64,000 bases of DNA from Bisporella sp. PMI_857 (lineage: Eukaryota > Ascomycota > Leotiomycetes > Helotiales > Helotiaceae). The number at the start of each line of letters is the position of its first letter. The first letter of the stretch is position 1. Shown here piece by piece: positions 30,871 through 42,940 of the stretch. Position numbers and translations under genes: made by a program. The notes under the pieces are model-generated. The model searched no databases. It was given only the letters and a program-made list of their open reading frames with translations, and was not told the origin of the DNA. The stretch spans positions 558,001 through 622,000 of the forward strand of contig JAJSPD010000026.1 of assembly GCA_021307315.1 (NCBI GenBank). Reading direction: 5' to 3'.

Positions 30871-33001
30871 CATATGACAGTTGGAACACTCCCAGGGTCG
30901 TGACTTGGAGCTAAAGATAATCGAATCGACACTCCACTTCTTCCACTGCGGGCATGGGACACCCTTCTCCACGATACTGGGTTCTTCGGGATCGACGCTC
31001 CGATGAAGGATAATGAATCTGTACATGAGCATCAAGTAAGCTTGATCATTTCTACCGCTAGAGCCGAATTTGACTCAGATTATGAGCCAGCGATAGAAAT
31101 CATTTGTAGCGATCCGGAAAAGTCCATGGTCGAGGCATTCTCCAGACTCGTAACAACTTCAAAGCGGCAAAGTCAGATTCGCCAGAGCTCTCTTGTGAAA
31201 CGGCCAAGCCTATTGGCTCGATTCGGCTTAGCCGCTCTTGGCGTTTAGACCCTTATTTTCATCACTCTAGATAGTTGATTCTATTAGATCTACAATCAAA
31301 TTCGTATGCCCTATTCTACAACCTATTCTGTGATAAGATCACCTACAATCTATCCGTTTGACATCTCTCAACCAGACTGATGAAGGCAATCATCACTGAT
31401 CTTGCAAGAACTCTGAGATCGGAAGATTATACCCTAAATATTGTCACCTTTGACCTTGACCCCAAGACTGAGAATCCTTTTGATATGGCACAAAAAATCT
31501 ATGAGGTATTCGACCAAGTCTTCCAACTACATGCGAGGACGAATACTTCCGATAATTCGAATATGCTGTTCGAAATGACAAGTTCTGCGAGTGGTAGAGG
31601 ACAATCCCTTAGATTACATTCGGAACATTGTTAATGATTTAGAGCTAGCACTTGGCTCACTGGATCAACCAGAGCGTTCTCTGTGGCTTGAGATACAGAC
31701 CCCGGGAATGTTGGATTCGTTATACTGGACTGATAACACAAGCCACAACCGGAAATCAAAGGCGAATGAACTTCGTATCAAAACCAACCTGGTTGCGCTG
31801 AACTTTAAGGATTTTATGAATGCCATCGGCTAACTCCCAGGGCTTAGTGAAATGCTGATCGAATGTAGCGGTACTGTAGTTGAAGTAGGTAATGCAATGA
31901 ACGGTGAATTCAAAGTTAGTGACCGCGTCTGCGCCATCCATCTTGACGGAATGGCTACGATGAGTAACATTGACTATCATCGGGTTCAGCGTATTCCAGA
32001 TGGAATGCCATTGGAAATTGCTGCAGCTATTCTCATTTCTTATGCCACTGCGCTCTACGCTTTGAGGGATGTGGCCCATGTCACGAAGGGAGATTCGATC
32101 CTCATCCACGCAGTAGCTGGTGCATTAGGACAAGCTGCTATCGCGATTGCTCAGTACTTCTAGGCTGGAGAAATATTTGTAACTGTTGACAGTCCGGAAA
32201 AAAGGGCACTCATTAAAAAGGACTTTGGTATTTCTGATGAGAACATTTTTTCTAGCCTCAATCTTGGATTTCGTCAAGGGATACAAAGAAGGACGGCGAT
32301 GGACTCGACTTCTTCATTCTCTTATCAAGCGTGAGTAGAATAATCGGCAGTCATGGACAGGGTAATTACAGTGTGGGCGGCACGTTTCAAATGCCTTCGC
32401 ACATTGTGTTGTATCAAAGAATTATCCTATCTGCTCTCTCGACCTATGCATCATTGGCTCGGAAGGCTACGCGGCAGAGAATCAGGGAGTAACAAAACAT
32501 GCAATGCGTTATGGTGCAGGTTTCATTAGCATGGAGGAGCTCCTTGCACTCTCGTTGACCATGCAATCTCGTACCCGCTTGCCAGTAACCCCACAAGCGG
32601 CGCAGGTTCCAGTTGGGACCAATCCAGCTGATCCAACGTCCGACTCTGAGGAGAGTGCTGCGCAACGACCTGATCCACGATTCTCTCACATGTGGAATGC
32701 TTCTTCGCACCAAAATACAACGAACGCGGGCACGAGTGAGGTCGATCTTTGTGCGACACTTCTAGCCACTACCACGCAAGAATTAGCAGTTCGGACGATC
32801 TTAACTGCAATCACGGAGAAGCTATCGCGACTCTTAGGAGTTGCGGCCAAGGAGATCAACCCTACGCGATCGGTATCAAGTTACAGGATGGATTCGCTCA
32901 TTGCTGTTGAGTTGCGTAATTGGGTATTAAGGCAGCTGGAGTCATATGTGCAGACTGTTGAGCTGATGAGTCCATTGCAATTCATGAGCTGGCGAAAATA
33001 A
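30871..33001 (+). pseudogene. highly reducing polyketide synthase relic (MT end, ER, KR scrap, ACP)
   Basis: Fragments occur in the domain order of an HR-PKS but in shifting frames. The end of the methyltransferase region is 'LLHDTGFFGIDAPMKDNES' (about 30970-31020), with an in-frame stop just upstream. The linker 'LARTLRSEDYTLNIVTFDLD' is at about 31400. The enoylreductase stretch runs from 'LVALNFKDFMNAIG' through 'SILIHAVAGALGQAAIAIAQYF', interrupted by TAA at 31831-31833 and TAG at 32161-32163. A short ketoreductase end, 'LDFFILLSSVSRIIGSHGQGNYS', follows at about 32300-32370, so most of KR is deleted. An acyl-carrier domain keeps the phosphopantetheine serine in 'YRMDSLIAVELRNW' (about 32880-32925). 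KS, AT and DH are missing. It cannot encode a working synthase. Confidence 0.85.
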
Positions 33002-33393
33002 TGGCGGAGAGGTCAAGATTGGTGCCCGCAGGGCTGTTTGAGAAGAAGACCAGTACATCTATAGTAGATATCTTGCTGGTATGTGGATTATATTAATAAG
33101 GGGACATAGCATGCTTACGTCATTGGTCCAGGCGCCAGTACACCTACACCATGGGTGCGGATACGGGATACGCCTGGCGTACCCATATGCCCAGGCGTAT
33201 GTGTACTTCAGGCGTATCCGTATCCGCACCTCCACACCATGGTTTGGTATACTGGGTCACTGCAAGATTAGGTAAGCCTCTTAGTTTCAATTCTCGGAAA
33301 CAACATCACTATCACGATTCACGAACTGGTTCTTACTGTAACTAGAATATCGATTATACACAGGGGAAAAGCCAAATCAGTCAGACCCTGATT
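33002..33393. other. 3' intergenic spacer with hairpin
   Basis: Between the polyketide-synthase relic and the stop codon of the TauD-type gene. It holds the inverted repeat at 33154-33230 and otherwise no recognised feature. Confidence 0.45.
33154..33230. repeat. strong inverted repeat / cruciform-prone hairpin
   Basis: The left arm 33154-33176 and right arm 33209-33230 pair over 22 bases with a single bulged G (arms read ggtgcggatacg..cgcctg and caggcg..cgcacc). A nested copy of the arm end ('ccaggcgtat', 33191-33200) offers an alternative fold. GC content is well above the flanks. It sits just after the polyketide-synthase relic and before the 3' end of the TauD gene. Confidence 0.7.
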
Positions 33394-34727
33394 CTACCAG
33401 ACAGATTCAAGTCCATCTACACCTACAGGTCGTTCACCTAGAGTGGTGATACGAAATCCATGCCGCAACCCTTCTTCCTGACTATGAACATCATAATCAG
33501 AGATGGCCGTGTGCGCCGTAACACGATTGTCCCATATGGACACAGTTCGATCGTCCCACTTGACGCGGACCTGGATATCTTGGCTTGAGGTGATATGCTA
33601 ATACGATTAGCAGAATTGCTAGCACTCAAAATTCGAATTGACGCTTACGTTGAAGAGCAACTTTAGCAACGCATCGGACTCTTCCTCCTTCAGGCCAATA
33701 ATCGTCTTGGTGAAACCTGGGTTCACGAATAGAGCCTTCTCTCCCGTGACCTTCAGCAAACACAATGGTTAGATCTTTTGGTTTGAACAGGAAGGTGGAA
33801 GAGATGCTTGCGACATACGGGGTGGACCCGAACAATTGGATGATCAGACTTCACGGGTTCTCGACGAACAAACTTCCCATCTCGTCGCGCGTTGTCGGCT
33901 TGAGGGAATCCGCTGTGTTCGGCCCGGAGACCGTGGAGGAGTTTCTTGATAGGGTCAGAAAGCCGTTCGTATGCAGCGACTTGTGACGTCCATCCAGTAT
34001 CACCCCCCGTTGCTGGTACAGCCAAGAGTGTGAGGATAGTGAGAGCTGGTGGCTGGTGCTCGTATGATACGTCAGAATGATATCCAGTTGTTGTGAGCTT
34101 GCTTGATCGACGCTGAGCACGGTATAAATTATCGGGTCCGAGATAGATGTTGTGAAACTCGATAGCACCTTCGACATGTGCACCGACGGGCTGGGAACTA
34201 TCAGTCACTAACAACTCCGAAAAGCGGAGTGCTTACGTGAACATGTAGCTTGCCAAAGGATAACCCAAACTCCTTCTGTTTCTCGACTCCAATGTCTTTG
34301 AAGTCCTGGTCACGGAATACCACAACGCCTCTTTCTGCTATCAGTAACGACAACTCATCTTTTTGTTCTTCGGTCAATTTGGACAGTTGGATTCCTGTTA
34401 TCTCCGTTCCAATCCGTGGGGTTAATTTTGTGATTCTGACACTGGGATTCTTGGTGTCGAGAAGGTGCGGTTTTGCCTTATCCGCCTTTAGCCCACGATC
34501 ACTGTATTCGAATAGCTCGGTTGGTGGGAAAGTAGTTGTTTCATCATGTATTGGTAGGTAGTGGCTGTATTTGTACTTTAAAACCTGTCAGTGCGTGCTC
34601 TTCAGGCGTTTTCATTTTTTCTTACTGAACTGTGTTGCTCCTTGTTATATGCGTGGTGGATTTTCAGTTGTGCTATGTTACTAATTTCAGCATCACTGGG
34701 AGCGTCTTCTGTGGTTGACGGCGCCAT
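33394..34727 (-). CDS. TauD/TfdA-family alpha-ketoglutarate-dependent dioxygenase
   Basis: Five exons, 34727-34626, 34584-34237, 34190-33819, 33750-33649 and 33597-33394, give 375 aa with all phases closing. Non-heme Fe(II)/2-oxoglutarate enzymes of this family hydroxylate sulfonates such as taurine, releasing sulfite (yeast Jlp1), or act on related acids. The iron-binding H-x-D is 'GYHSDVSYE' (H188, D190), and the distal His is in 'WDNRVTAHTAISDY' (H337). The 2-oxoglutarate-binding Arg lies in 'LRHGFRITTLGERP'. The N-terminal domain has 'LTPRIGTEITGIQLSKLTEEQ' and 'ERGVVVFRDQDF', as in fungal TauD proteins. It is divergently placed from an ACS-family transporter about 1.06 kb away, which supports a role in uptake and use of an organic acid, with sulfonate the favoured guess. 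Confidence 0.92.
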
Positions 34728-35788
34728 ATTATTCCTTAGAATATACTAAATAATTAATTGAGTCCAAGCTGCGTCGTGATGATTTATAAGTCCTCCGCTT
34801 CGACCCCGCACTTCCGCTATCTCTTGCAAAATGGTGTCATTGCGGTTTTTCCTTTTGACTTCAACTACCAGCAAGACAATTGCGAGTATTTGTATTCAAA
34901 ATTGACTTATTAGATCGATATCCCGCGTTTTCATTTATTAGTGTACTCACACACAACTCTTAGCTTGCTGCTGTTGGCAACCTATAGGATCCTGGTGTCG
35001 GCCAAAGTGCACACAACCTTATATCGACCAGGTCAAAAGATCTCAACTACCCATCTTCGCTATAGTACCGTAGCCACTCCGATATTGTTCCATTTTATGT
35101 CTATTCTAAGGTGTCTAAACAGGGCAGGCTCATTCTTAGCTACAATAGCCACCTAGTCTAGAATTTCTTTTGTTGAATGACCTTTCGACTTGGGGAAGGG
35201 TGTTAATCTATGAAGTAGAGCTTAGAAACGCCGGACAGATATTGGATCTCGACATCCATCCATGCAAGCACTTAATATTCGGTCGTGTTGAAGCCTGCCG
35301 CAGTTTCCCCCATCGGTTTCCAGCTCAGTGGCAAGCAAAGATGGGGGTTCTCGTCATATATTGCAGCATCGCTGCCGTATGCCATGACATTATAGCTCCA
35401 GATCCCACCAAGTCAAGTTCCAGAAGTCGAAATATGTCCTTGCAAGCACGCGAGATCCTTGCCAAGCGCTTGGAGCTGTCAAGTTCTCGGAGCGCATCTC
35501 CGTTTCCACTCATTTTATTGATCGGCAGCTGTTATAACTTATCATGGTATCACTATGACCAGAATCTACGAATTAACTGCTGGGGATGTGCCATCAAGGG
35601 CTTTCATAGAGCTCTTGATTGTGCTCTTGGCCTATGTATGCAATTGTTGCCGAGATAGCGACAATCGTAACATCTATGCATAGATCCTGGGCGTTGCATA
35701 GAAGAGCTCTTCCTTATAAAGTTCGGAAATACGCTCACGAATTTGGTATCTGGCAGGAATAAAAGTACAGTTGTTTTCCTTACTGATA
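34728..35788. promoter_or_regulatory. divergent intergenic region between TauD and ACS transporter genes
   Basis: The 1.06 kb region should hold both promoters. It contains a 163-codon plus-strand open stretch (35170-35658) and a minus-strand open stretch over the same bases. Neither has an identifiable domain, and I treat them as chance or an eroded gene fragment. No specific operator recognised. Confidence 0.4.
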
Positions 35789-38078
35789 ATGGCCGAAAAA
35801 AAGACGGAGGTGGGAATCAGCACCGCTAAGGACAGTCCGACACTTTCTTCTCAGTTCTCAGGCAGTGAAAAGGATCCAGAAAAGATTCGTCAGAAGATTC
35901 TGGATACGGAGAAAGCGCAAGAGCAGCCGACAGGCCATGCGATCACAAGTCTTTTTAAGAAAAGAAGGAAACAAGATCCGAAAGCCATCGCAACACAACC
36001 GTCAGTATTTGACGACCCAATCACCGCCCAGTACTTTCAACCGCATGTGAAGTATGAGAACCTCCACCGTTTTGATCCGTCCTTTAAGTGGACATGGGCA
36101 GAGGAGTCTGTGAGTTATATCTGATGCAATTTATAATGAGTTAATTAAACTAATGTGGAAGAAATTGGTGAGACGTATCGATTGGAAAATCACTCTTTGG
36201 GCGTGTTTGGCTTTCTTTGCCCTTGATTTAGACAGAAGCAATCTCAGCCAGGCCAATACGGACAATTTCTTAGAGGATATGAATCTGAATACAAATGGTT
36301 CGTCCGGAAAATCCCTTACCTAGAATATACTAAAGCATGAAATGCAGACTATAACCTGGGAAACACAATCTTTAAGACCGCATTCTTGTTGGCTGAACTG
36401 CCCTCACAATTGATCAGCAAGAAAATTGGTAAGAACCCTTCCAATCTTTCTCACCAAAAATTACTGACATGTCTATTTCAGGTCCTGATCGCTGGGTAAG
36501 CTCAATCTCAAAAAAAAAAACAATTGGGATCTAGAGCTAATTGAAATCAGATTCCAGCACAGATGATTCTTTGGAGCATCGTTGCCGCATCCCAATTTTG
36601 GCTCAAGAATCGAGCATCTTTCTTGGCGATTAGAGCGGTCTTGGGAATGCTCCAAGGAGGATTCATTCCCGACATTATTCTATATCTGGTATTGTGTTCT
36701 GTCTTTAGTCGCTAGCTCAAGATTGACGATCCTAGTCATACTTTTTCAAAGGAACAGAGCTTCCACTCCGCCTAGCTTTATTCTGGATGGCAAATCGTCT
36801 CACTGACGTGATCGCTCCATTGCTTGCATATGGACTTTTGAGACTTCGGGGATATCATGGGTATGAGGGATGGCGCTGGCTGTAAGTAATGATTTCATAA
36901 CACTAATTAAAAGCAGAAGTGATACTAAGCATTTTCAGATTTCTGATTGAGGGCATTTTGACATTGGCAATTGGAATCTGGTCCGTATTTATGATGGCGC
37001 CAAGCCCAACACAAACCAAGGCCTGGCATCGACCTGAAGGCTGGTTCAATGAACATGAAGAGAAGATATTGGTCAATCGTATTCTCCGAGATGATCCATC
37101 CAAAGGAGATATGCACAACCGTCAAGCCATAACCTTCAAGATGTTGTGGAAGTCATTGACAGACTACCATCTATGGCCAATTTATGCCCTTGGACTGACT
37201 TTTAGCATCCCTGCTGGTCCACCTGATCAGTATCTTACACTGACGCTGAGAAGTTTGGGATTCGACACGTTTGACTCCAATCTGCTAAGCATTCCTGCTC
37301 AGATTGCGACTACCATCAATGTACGCCCTCGAGATATGCCAACATTCGGAGCTAACTATTTCTAGATGCTGCTTCTCACTTATTTTTCTGAAGTCCTCAA
37401 TCAGCGAGCCTTGATGGGGTTTTTTACACAGGTCTGGTTTCTTCCTTGCCTTATTGCTTTGGCAGTCTTGCCTGCAGATGCACCTAAATGGGGCTCATAC
37501 GCACTTGTGACGGTCTTATTATCATATCCATCACGTATGTATACGATAACTTCATATGAAACTGGGCTAATGAGATTTTCTAGCACATCCAATGCAGGTC
37601 GGATGGAGTAGTCGCAACTCCAACACAGTCCGTGCTCGTACAGTATCAGCTGCCCTGTACAAGTATGTCTACCCATTCTTGATAAAACTGGGTAGGGCTA
37701 GGTCTAATAACCTCCAGTATTATGGTACAACTTTCATCAATAATAAGCTCGAACATATATCGGAGGGATGATAGACCTCTATGTTAGTGCATTGGCCCAT
37801 ATATCCGCTTCCGGCTGACACAATCCCAGATAGACGTGGCAACAGAGTTTTGGTGGGTATTACATGCCTAAATCTTGTACTCTATCCAAGCGTTAAAACA
37901 TATTATGTGTATATCAACAAGAAGCACGCGAAGAAGTGGGATGCACTGACTCCAGAGGTATGTTTATCCGAAGCAGACAAATGCATTCAGCCCTGATATA
38001 ATTTAGGAACAAAATCATTATCAGGATAGTACGACAGATGAGGGCGGGAAAAGACTCGACTTTCGCTTCGCCAGTTAG
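35789..38078 (+). CDS. MFS transporter, anion:cation symporter (Dal5/allantoate permease-like)
   Basis: Twelve exons give 576 aa: 35789-36109, 36162-36297, 36348-36428, 36482-36495, 36551-36688, 36736-36881, 36939-37320, 37366-37534, 37584-37662, 37718-37782, 37830-37957 and 38007-38078. Every junction keeps frame. A ~105-residue polar N-terminus precedes '[33 protein letters not shown]', the ACS hallmark in helix 1. Later blocks are '[17 protein letters not shown]', '[14 protein letters not shown]', '[30 protein letters not shown]' and the end '[17 protein letters not shown]'. Family cargoes include allantoate, vitamins, dipeptides and sulfonates (yeast Soa1). Exon 4 is only 14 nt. Head-to-head placement with a TauD dioxygenase favours a sulfonate or similar acid as substrate. 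Confidence 0.92.
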
Positions 38079-40074
38079 ATCATGTCCTGCAAAAACTTGG
38101 TTATGCAGAAGCTCTAGCAAATATCTAGGACATTGCATGATCATGTTCACTCTCCCTTAAGGCCAACCAGATAAAGCAATGATAATTTTTGACCACACCA
38201 AAGACTCGTTTCCCGTCATGTTCTATTGTCGACGGAAAATACATGATGAAAATCAGAGTCCAAAGAATTTTGCATTATCATCCATCCATACCTAAAAACC
38301 AAATTCTAACAACACTCAAAGCACTGCCGAGCGTCTCTTTCCTTCCCATTGCTGGAGCTCTCCAGCGCGCTTCGCAGCAACATCAAAAGCTTTCGGGCCA
38401 AGTGACTGGGCCGGCACTGTCACACCCGCGATGCTAACTTCCGTGGATATAGCGATCAGGTCATATTGATGCCATACTAACAGTTTCTGATTAATATTTC
38501 TTAGCCTTGAGGTATTAGAGCTAACAACAACACTCGAGTCGATTCGGCGGTATATTTGGCAGGCCCGGTAATAGCGTTTGCGAAGTCAGAGACATCGAAG
38601 CGGTAGAAATAGGCATTGGTGCTAGTGGATATGGGGCGGAAAAGGGAGTTGCTTGAAAATTACTATAGATGAGGTTCTTGAACAGCGCCGCAAGTGCCAT
38701 GATAAATGAGAGAGTGGTGAGTTTTATTTTGAAAACGCTTAAAGCAAATGTTTGGGAGAACTTGGTTAAATGATGACATTGATTGTGATTCGCCCATATG
38801 GTTATTTGAAGGCGTTCCTTGCGTTAGCATTTATATACGTGTCTTGTGCTTGTCTAAGCCTTTTATGAAATTTTGTTTAGGTCTGAGGTGTCTACCTTGT
38901 GCCGTGATCTTTCGCCATTTTAGTACTATTTCGGCTGTAGAATTCCAACATGTAAATACCTAATCTCCACAGTCAGCCTAGCGCTGACCTGAAATAAATA
39001 ATAGATTGCGGCGCGTTATACAGAGTAGCCAGATATCAGACATTGGGTAGGAATTTTCAAAGTACAGCTCAACAGAAGATACATATCCACCATAAATATT
39101 GCTTCCAACAGAGGATAAAGCTAAGGAACAAGGAGATTCTGAGTCTAACTACCTGATCAAAACTCTCTCGTTTGAACGGCCTAAAGTAGAAGTTGGCAGA
39201 GGTCCTATCTCAATGATGTTCCATGAGCCGTAGAATACGAAAGGGTGGTGTAGAAGAGATAGTCATAATTTAGAAGAAAGTAATAACGGCCCTGCTTCAA
39301 GAGCCTTCGAAGGAGCTACATTAGAGGAGCCTCACTTTTACTTATTGCATAGCAAGCTGCAAGGCCTTAGCCTTTCGCATTAACATTAATTCTTAGTTTA
39401 AATGTAGCAGGAAATTTTACAGATCCTTGCACTACATATAGTCTCCTTCCGTGGCAAGTCTAAGCCCAGATGCATCAAGTTGCTCATAATCGTAGATGGA
39501 CTTGAAACTCTCCAGAGCAACAACTAGGAAGGCTCAAGCTCTTCTTTAGAGATTTGGATAACACTCCCAGCTGGAGCTAGAAGTATAAAATTCTTTCTGT
39601 GCAGCATTCTGGAACATGAAGTCTGCTGCGGGATATTATGAGCTGCTGGCTCTCCCGGGTTTTTCGGTGATTTTCAATAGCTTGTTACGCCTTTTTACCC
39701 CAAGGTAAAGTGGAATTTGAAGTGTAATTTTCTCTGTTGCATTTCCTTCGCATAGTTGGAAGTTCTGATGTGACGCCGCCACGTGGCTGCATGCTTACGC
39801 ATATTTAATGCTACGCTCGGATCTAGCAAGCCTATCATCGCTCTACATTGTGACCTTGGTTGCCACTACAAGGTACGTACGCAACAATTCAATTCGTACG
39901 GCTTTATTACTTGCATAGGTTATGCAGCCTCAGGTTTTAGGATAAATAGAGCATGCATGTCCAATATAGTGAAGATCTATAAGCTATATGGCCTGGTTAA
40001 ATCCAGCGAGTTGAGAGCGTTTCGCACATACACTGTATCAAGAACCTGCCACTTGAGGCTTGATCTTGGAAGTC
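38079..40074. other. 2-kb intergenic region with possible eroded fragment
   Basis: No supported gene. On the minus strand near 38640-38540 a protein-like stretch 'NAYFYRFDVSDFANAITGP' followed by 'AKYTAEST' vaguely recalls the end of a hydrolase but is followed by stops. Treated as a possible relic. The remainder is AT-rich and featureless. Confidence 0.35.
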
Positions 40075-40791
40075 ATGAAAATTTGCTTAATGGATTTCAC
40101 TCTTCGTCAACGCGGGCTTTTCTGTGCTGCTATTATGTTGTCAATTATATACGCTCATGTACTGCCACACGAATGTAGTGCCCCAAGTGAGCTCATGACA
40201 ACTCCAAGTTTCAATCTCACGGGCGCCGTCTTTACAGTTTGCGCGACGGCCTTCATCACTGCACCTCCCTTGCTTATATATGATGTTCTGATCGATTTCA
40301 CAAGATACCACGAGTGGAATAGCTTTGTATATGCCGTTGATGTTCCGGAAGGAGTTACAGGCCCACGATCGGTCTGGGTTGGCATGCCAATGAAACTATA
40401 TACTCGCGGGCTAGTGGAGGGCTTAAACACCACAAGTGACGAGAGAGTCACATGGCTTGAGCCAAGGAAAAGGGATCCATTCGCGGCTTGGAAATATGAT
40501 GGAGGCCTTTTGGGAGGTGCTGTTATGCAAGCAGAGTGGGTTATATCACCTTGTAGTTTGTATGAACGCTAATCACGCTAACATTTGAAACCTAGACACG
40601 TCAGCCTGCTGTGGGCCGATGAAGATGGCTATCAACATGTGAGCTGGGAAACCTATTATGGTCCAGGTGCAATGACCCTTTTGCCAGTGAGGGAGAGATT
40701 ACAGCAACAATTTGAAGTTCAGGCAGTAGATTTGACAGAAAGGGTATACAGCTTAATTGGCTGGCAGCCACCAAATCGATCCAGAACATAA
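40075..40791 (+). CDS. SRPBCC (START-like) superfamily protein
   Basis: Two exons read as 40075-40559 and 40596-40791, 226 aa. The helix-grip fold core starts 'GAVFTVCATAFITAPPLLIYDVLIDFTRYHEWNSFV', the usual first strand and helix of polyketide-cyclase/CoxG-like proteins, and continues to 'DGYQHVSWETYYGPGAM'. Such proteins bind hydrophobic ligands; no specific activity can be stated. If translation starts at 40075, the N-terminus has a hydrophobic stretch ('LFCAAIMLSIIYAHV') that could be a signal or anchor; starts at 40090 or 40198 would shorten it. The 36-nt intron is shorter than is usual for these fungi, so this junction may be wrong or mask a small frameshift. Confidence 0.65.
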
Positions 40792-42940
40792 CATTGCTGG
40801 AGGGCAATCACAAATTCTTCAACATTTCTGGGTTGTTTAGAGTTTTTTTTCTTTAGGAATCAGCTTCAGTATTGATCAAAAATTGTACCGTATTTAATTA
40901 GATCGTGTTGCTTTCTGCGAAGCCTCCTATTTTTACAAAATGCTGCTTACCAAACTTCACTTTTCCGTTACATCTTCGGCATACTCTTTTTCGAAGTTTC
41001 GGCTACCCTTTATTTTTTGTTGCTGTGGAAGATGCAAAGCTTACATCTAACCACACCACTCTGGATTAAACCAAAGTTTCGTGACGAGTATTCTACCTCC
41101 GCTAACCCAGAACCCATTGGAATTGTCCAAAAATAGTACCTCATTCAATTGGTGAATCTCAAGTCTTTCGCTTTAGCTATATTATCCATATTGCTTTGTT
41201 GAATAACAATATAGTAGTAATTTGGTATAAGACCCCGTATACTCTCGGCGTAAAATTTCCCTTGAAGAATGCATTCGGCTGTGATATGGTATTGAGGGAG
41301 GTTGCTATATTGATGGGCCAGCTTCGAGTTTGTGGCCGCGCAAAAAACAGAGCGACCATTTAGTTAGCTGCGGGCTCAACTCTAGATCCTCCTCCAATTT
41401 AAGTAACTGCAATATTAGAACATCCATAAAATTGTGGGCATGGGCCCTCAGAGCACATTGATGAAATTGCCCTTCTTCCGCCTTAGCTTCTTTACAAGGT
41501 CGTTGGCAAATGATGTTACGATAGCGCTATTGAATTGGAGGAATTGACCTTGCCGGACCAAAGGGACTTTATCACCAGCTAGAGAGTTACATTTTCACTT
41601 GATCGAGAGGCACAAGATCAGATTTGAGAGTCGATATGGACCACCTCGGTTTTTAGGAGTGAGGGCAGCGGGAGGCTGAAATATTGACGAAACGGGGATG
41701 CAAGGCATGGTATAGCTGGTGCACTTAGGCGCCAGAGTTTCACAAGCTGTCGATGGTATGGATGACAGAGGGTTGACAGGAAGTCTCCAGTGTAGTGTTT
41801 GAATGCAGCACTCTAGCCGTCAAGCAAGGCGGTACCATCAACAAGCATATATACGCTCCGATCCGATGTCGGCATGGACATTCTAAAGAGCCTTGCCAGG
41901 CCATAAGGTTTGACGGCCTTCGGAATGATATTGCTAGGACCTAGCTTGATGGGTTGGCTTGAGGGGATATCAATGAAGTTGGCTTCAGAATAGGGTGTTA
42001 AGGTGGGGTTGGCATAAGGGGTAGCTCGAAGGCGTGTCAATAAAAATCAGTGTTAAGGTTTAGCATGGAGGGCTGGCTTTAGGGTAGATTGAAAGCGAGT
42101 ACCACAACTGGGTAGCATGAAAAACGGAAGTTAAATTGGCATGATACTCACTATTACAGTACATGGCAGCGAGGAAATACGTGCGTATAAGATATGGGAA
42201 AGTGGTCATACTTCCCACCTGAGTCAGTAGTGGGTCGGTGGATCCAGGATTGTTTACCCCTGGCCCCTCTTTTTTTTTCCAGACCTTTTCAAAATGTCGT
42301 AAGCAGTGAGCCAGATCCTCGTTCCATAGATTTCCAGATTAGTGGCGCCGGCAGTAACCTTACCACTTTAGCTAGCACTCCGGGCCGTGCGCTCCTCCCA
42401 CGTGCCATCACGAATCCCAAAGTGGTTTTCCATCTCCTTGCCCCGTCTTTATCTAGTAAGGAGCGGGATCAAACCTAGATTTAGATAAGCTTGCCACGTA
42501 GGAAATCAGCAAACCGAATTTTCGGTAGATGGTGCATTTTGTTAGGAGGAACCTGGCAAGAAAAGAACATGTTCGATTTTGTGCTAAAATTAATGCCTCT
42601 TAATTTGATGGCTTGCAGGGATGAAATGCGTGCTGCTTATGGAACAGTTATCTGGTTTGGGGATGTCATGGAGATGTCAAAGTTCTTGGACAGGCAGATC
42701 GTCATTGCGCTGCTACAAAAACAGTTAAACACGATACCTGACATCGGCTCGGTCCTACTGCGGCACTCGACTAGTTTGTGGTTCTCTCCATAGGAGTGTT
42801 TCGTCTGCTGCCGGACCTCGGAATCAATTGAAGGGATCTCATTTATCTTCCGTTTGTTCCTTTGGGATTTTCTACTCTGTAATCGCACACGAGAGTTTGG
42901 TGTTTATGAGGTTGGAACTTAGAAGGTCCGACGAGAAATC
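40792..42940. other. 2.1-kb intergenic region
   Basis: No supported gene. A 75-codon minus-strand stretch (41813-42040) and a 100-codon plus-strand stretch (42491-42793) are open, but neither resembles a family I know. They might be fragments of decayed genes. Confidence 0.35.

Noticed and set aside
35170..35658. 163-codon open frame between the TauD and ACS genes
   Set aside because: No recognisable domain, no splice-extended conservation, and it lies in the expected divergent promoter region; at most an eroded fragment.
35789..38078. Pseudogene status for the ACS transporter because it is split over many short frames
   Set aside because: Twelve exons with canonical borders and matching phases rebuild a full-length 576-aa protein without any stop.
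41813..42793. Two small open frames (41813-42040 minus, 42491-42793 plus)
   Set aside because: No domain similarity recognised and no supporting splice-linked exons; likely chance or old relics.
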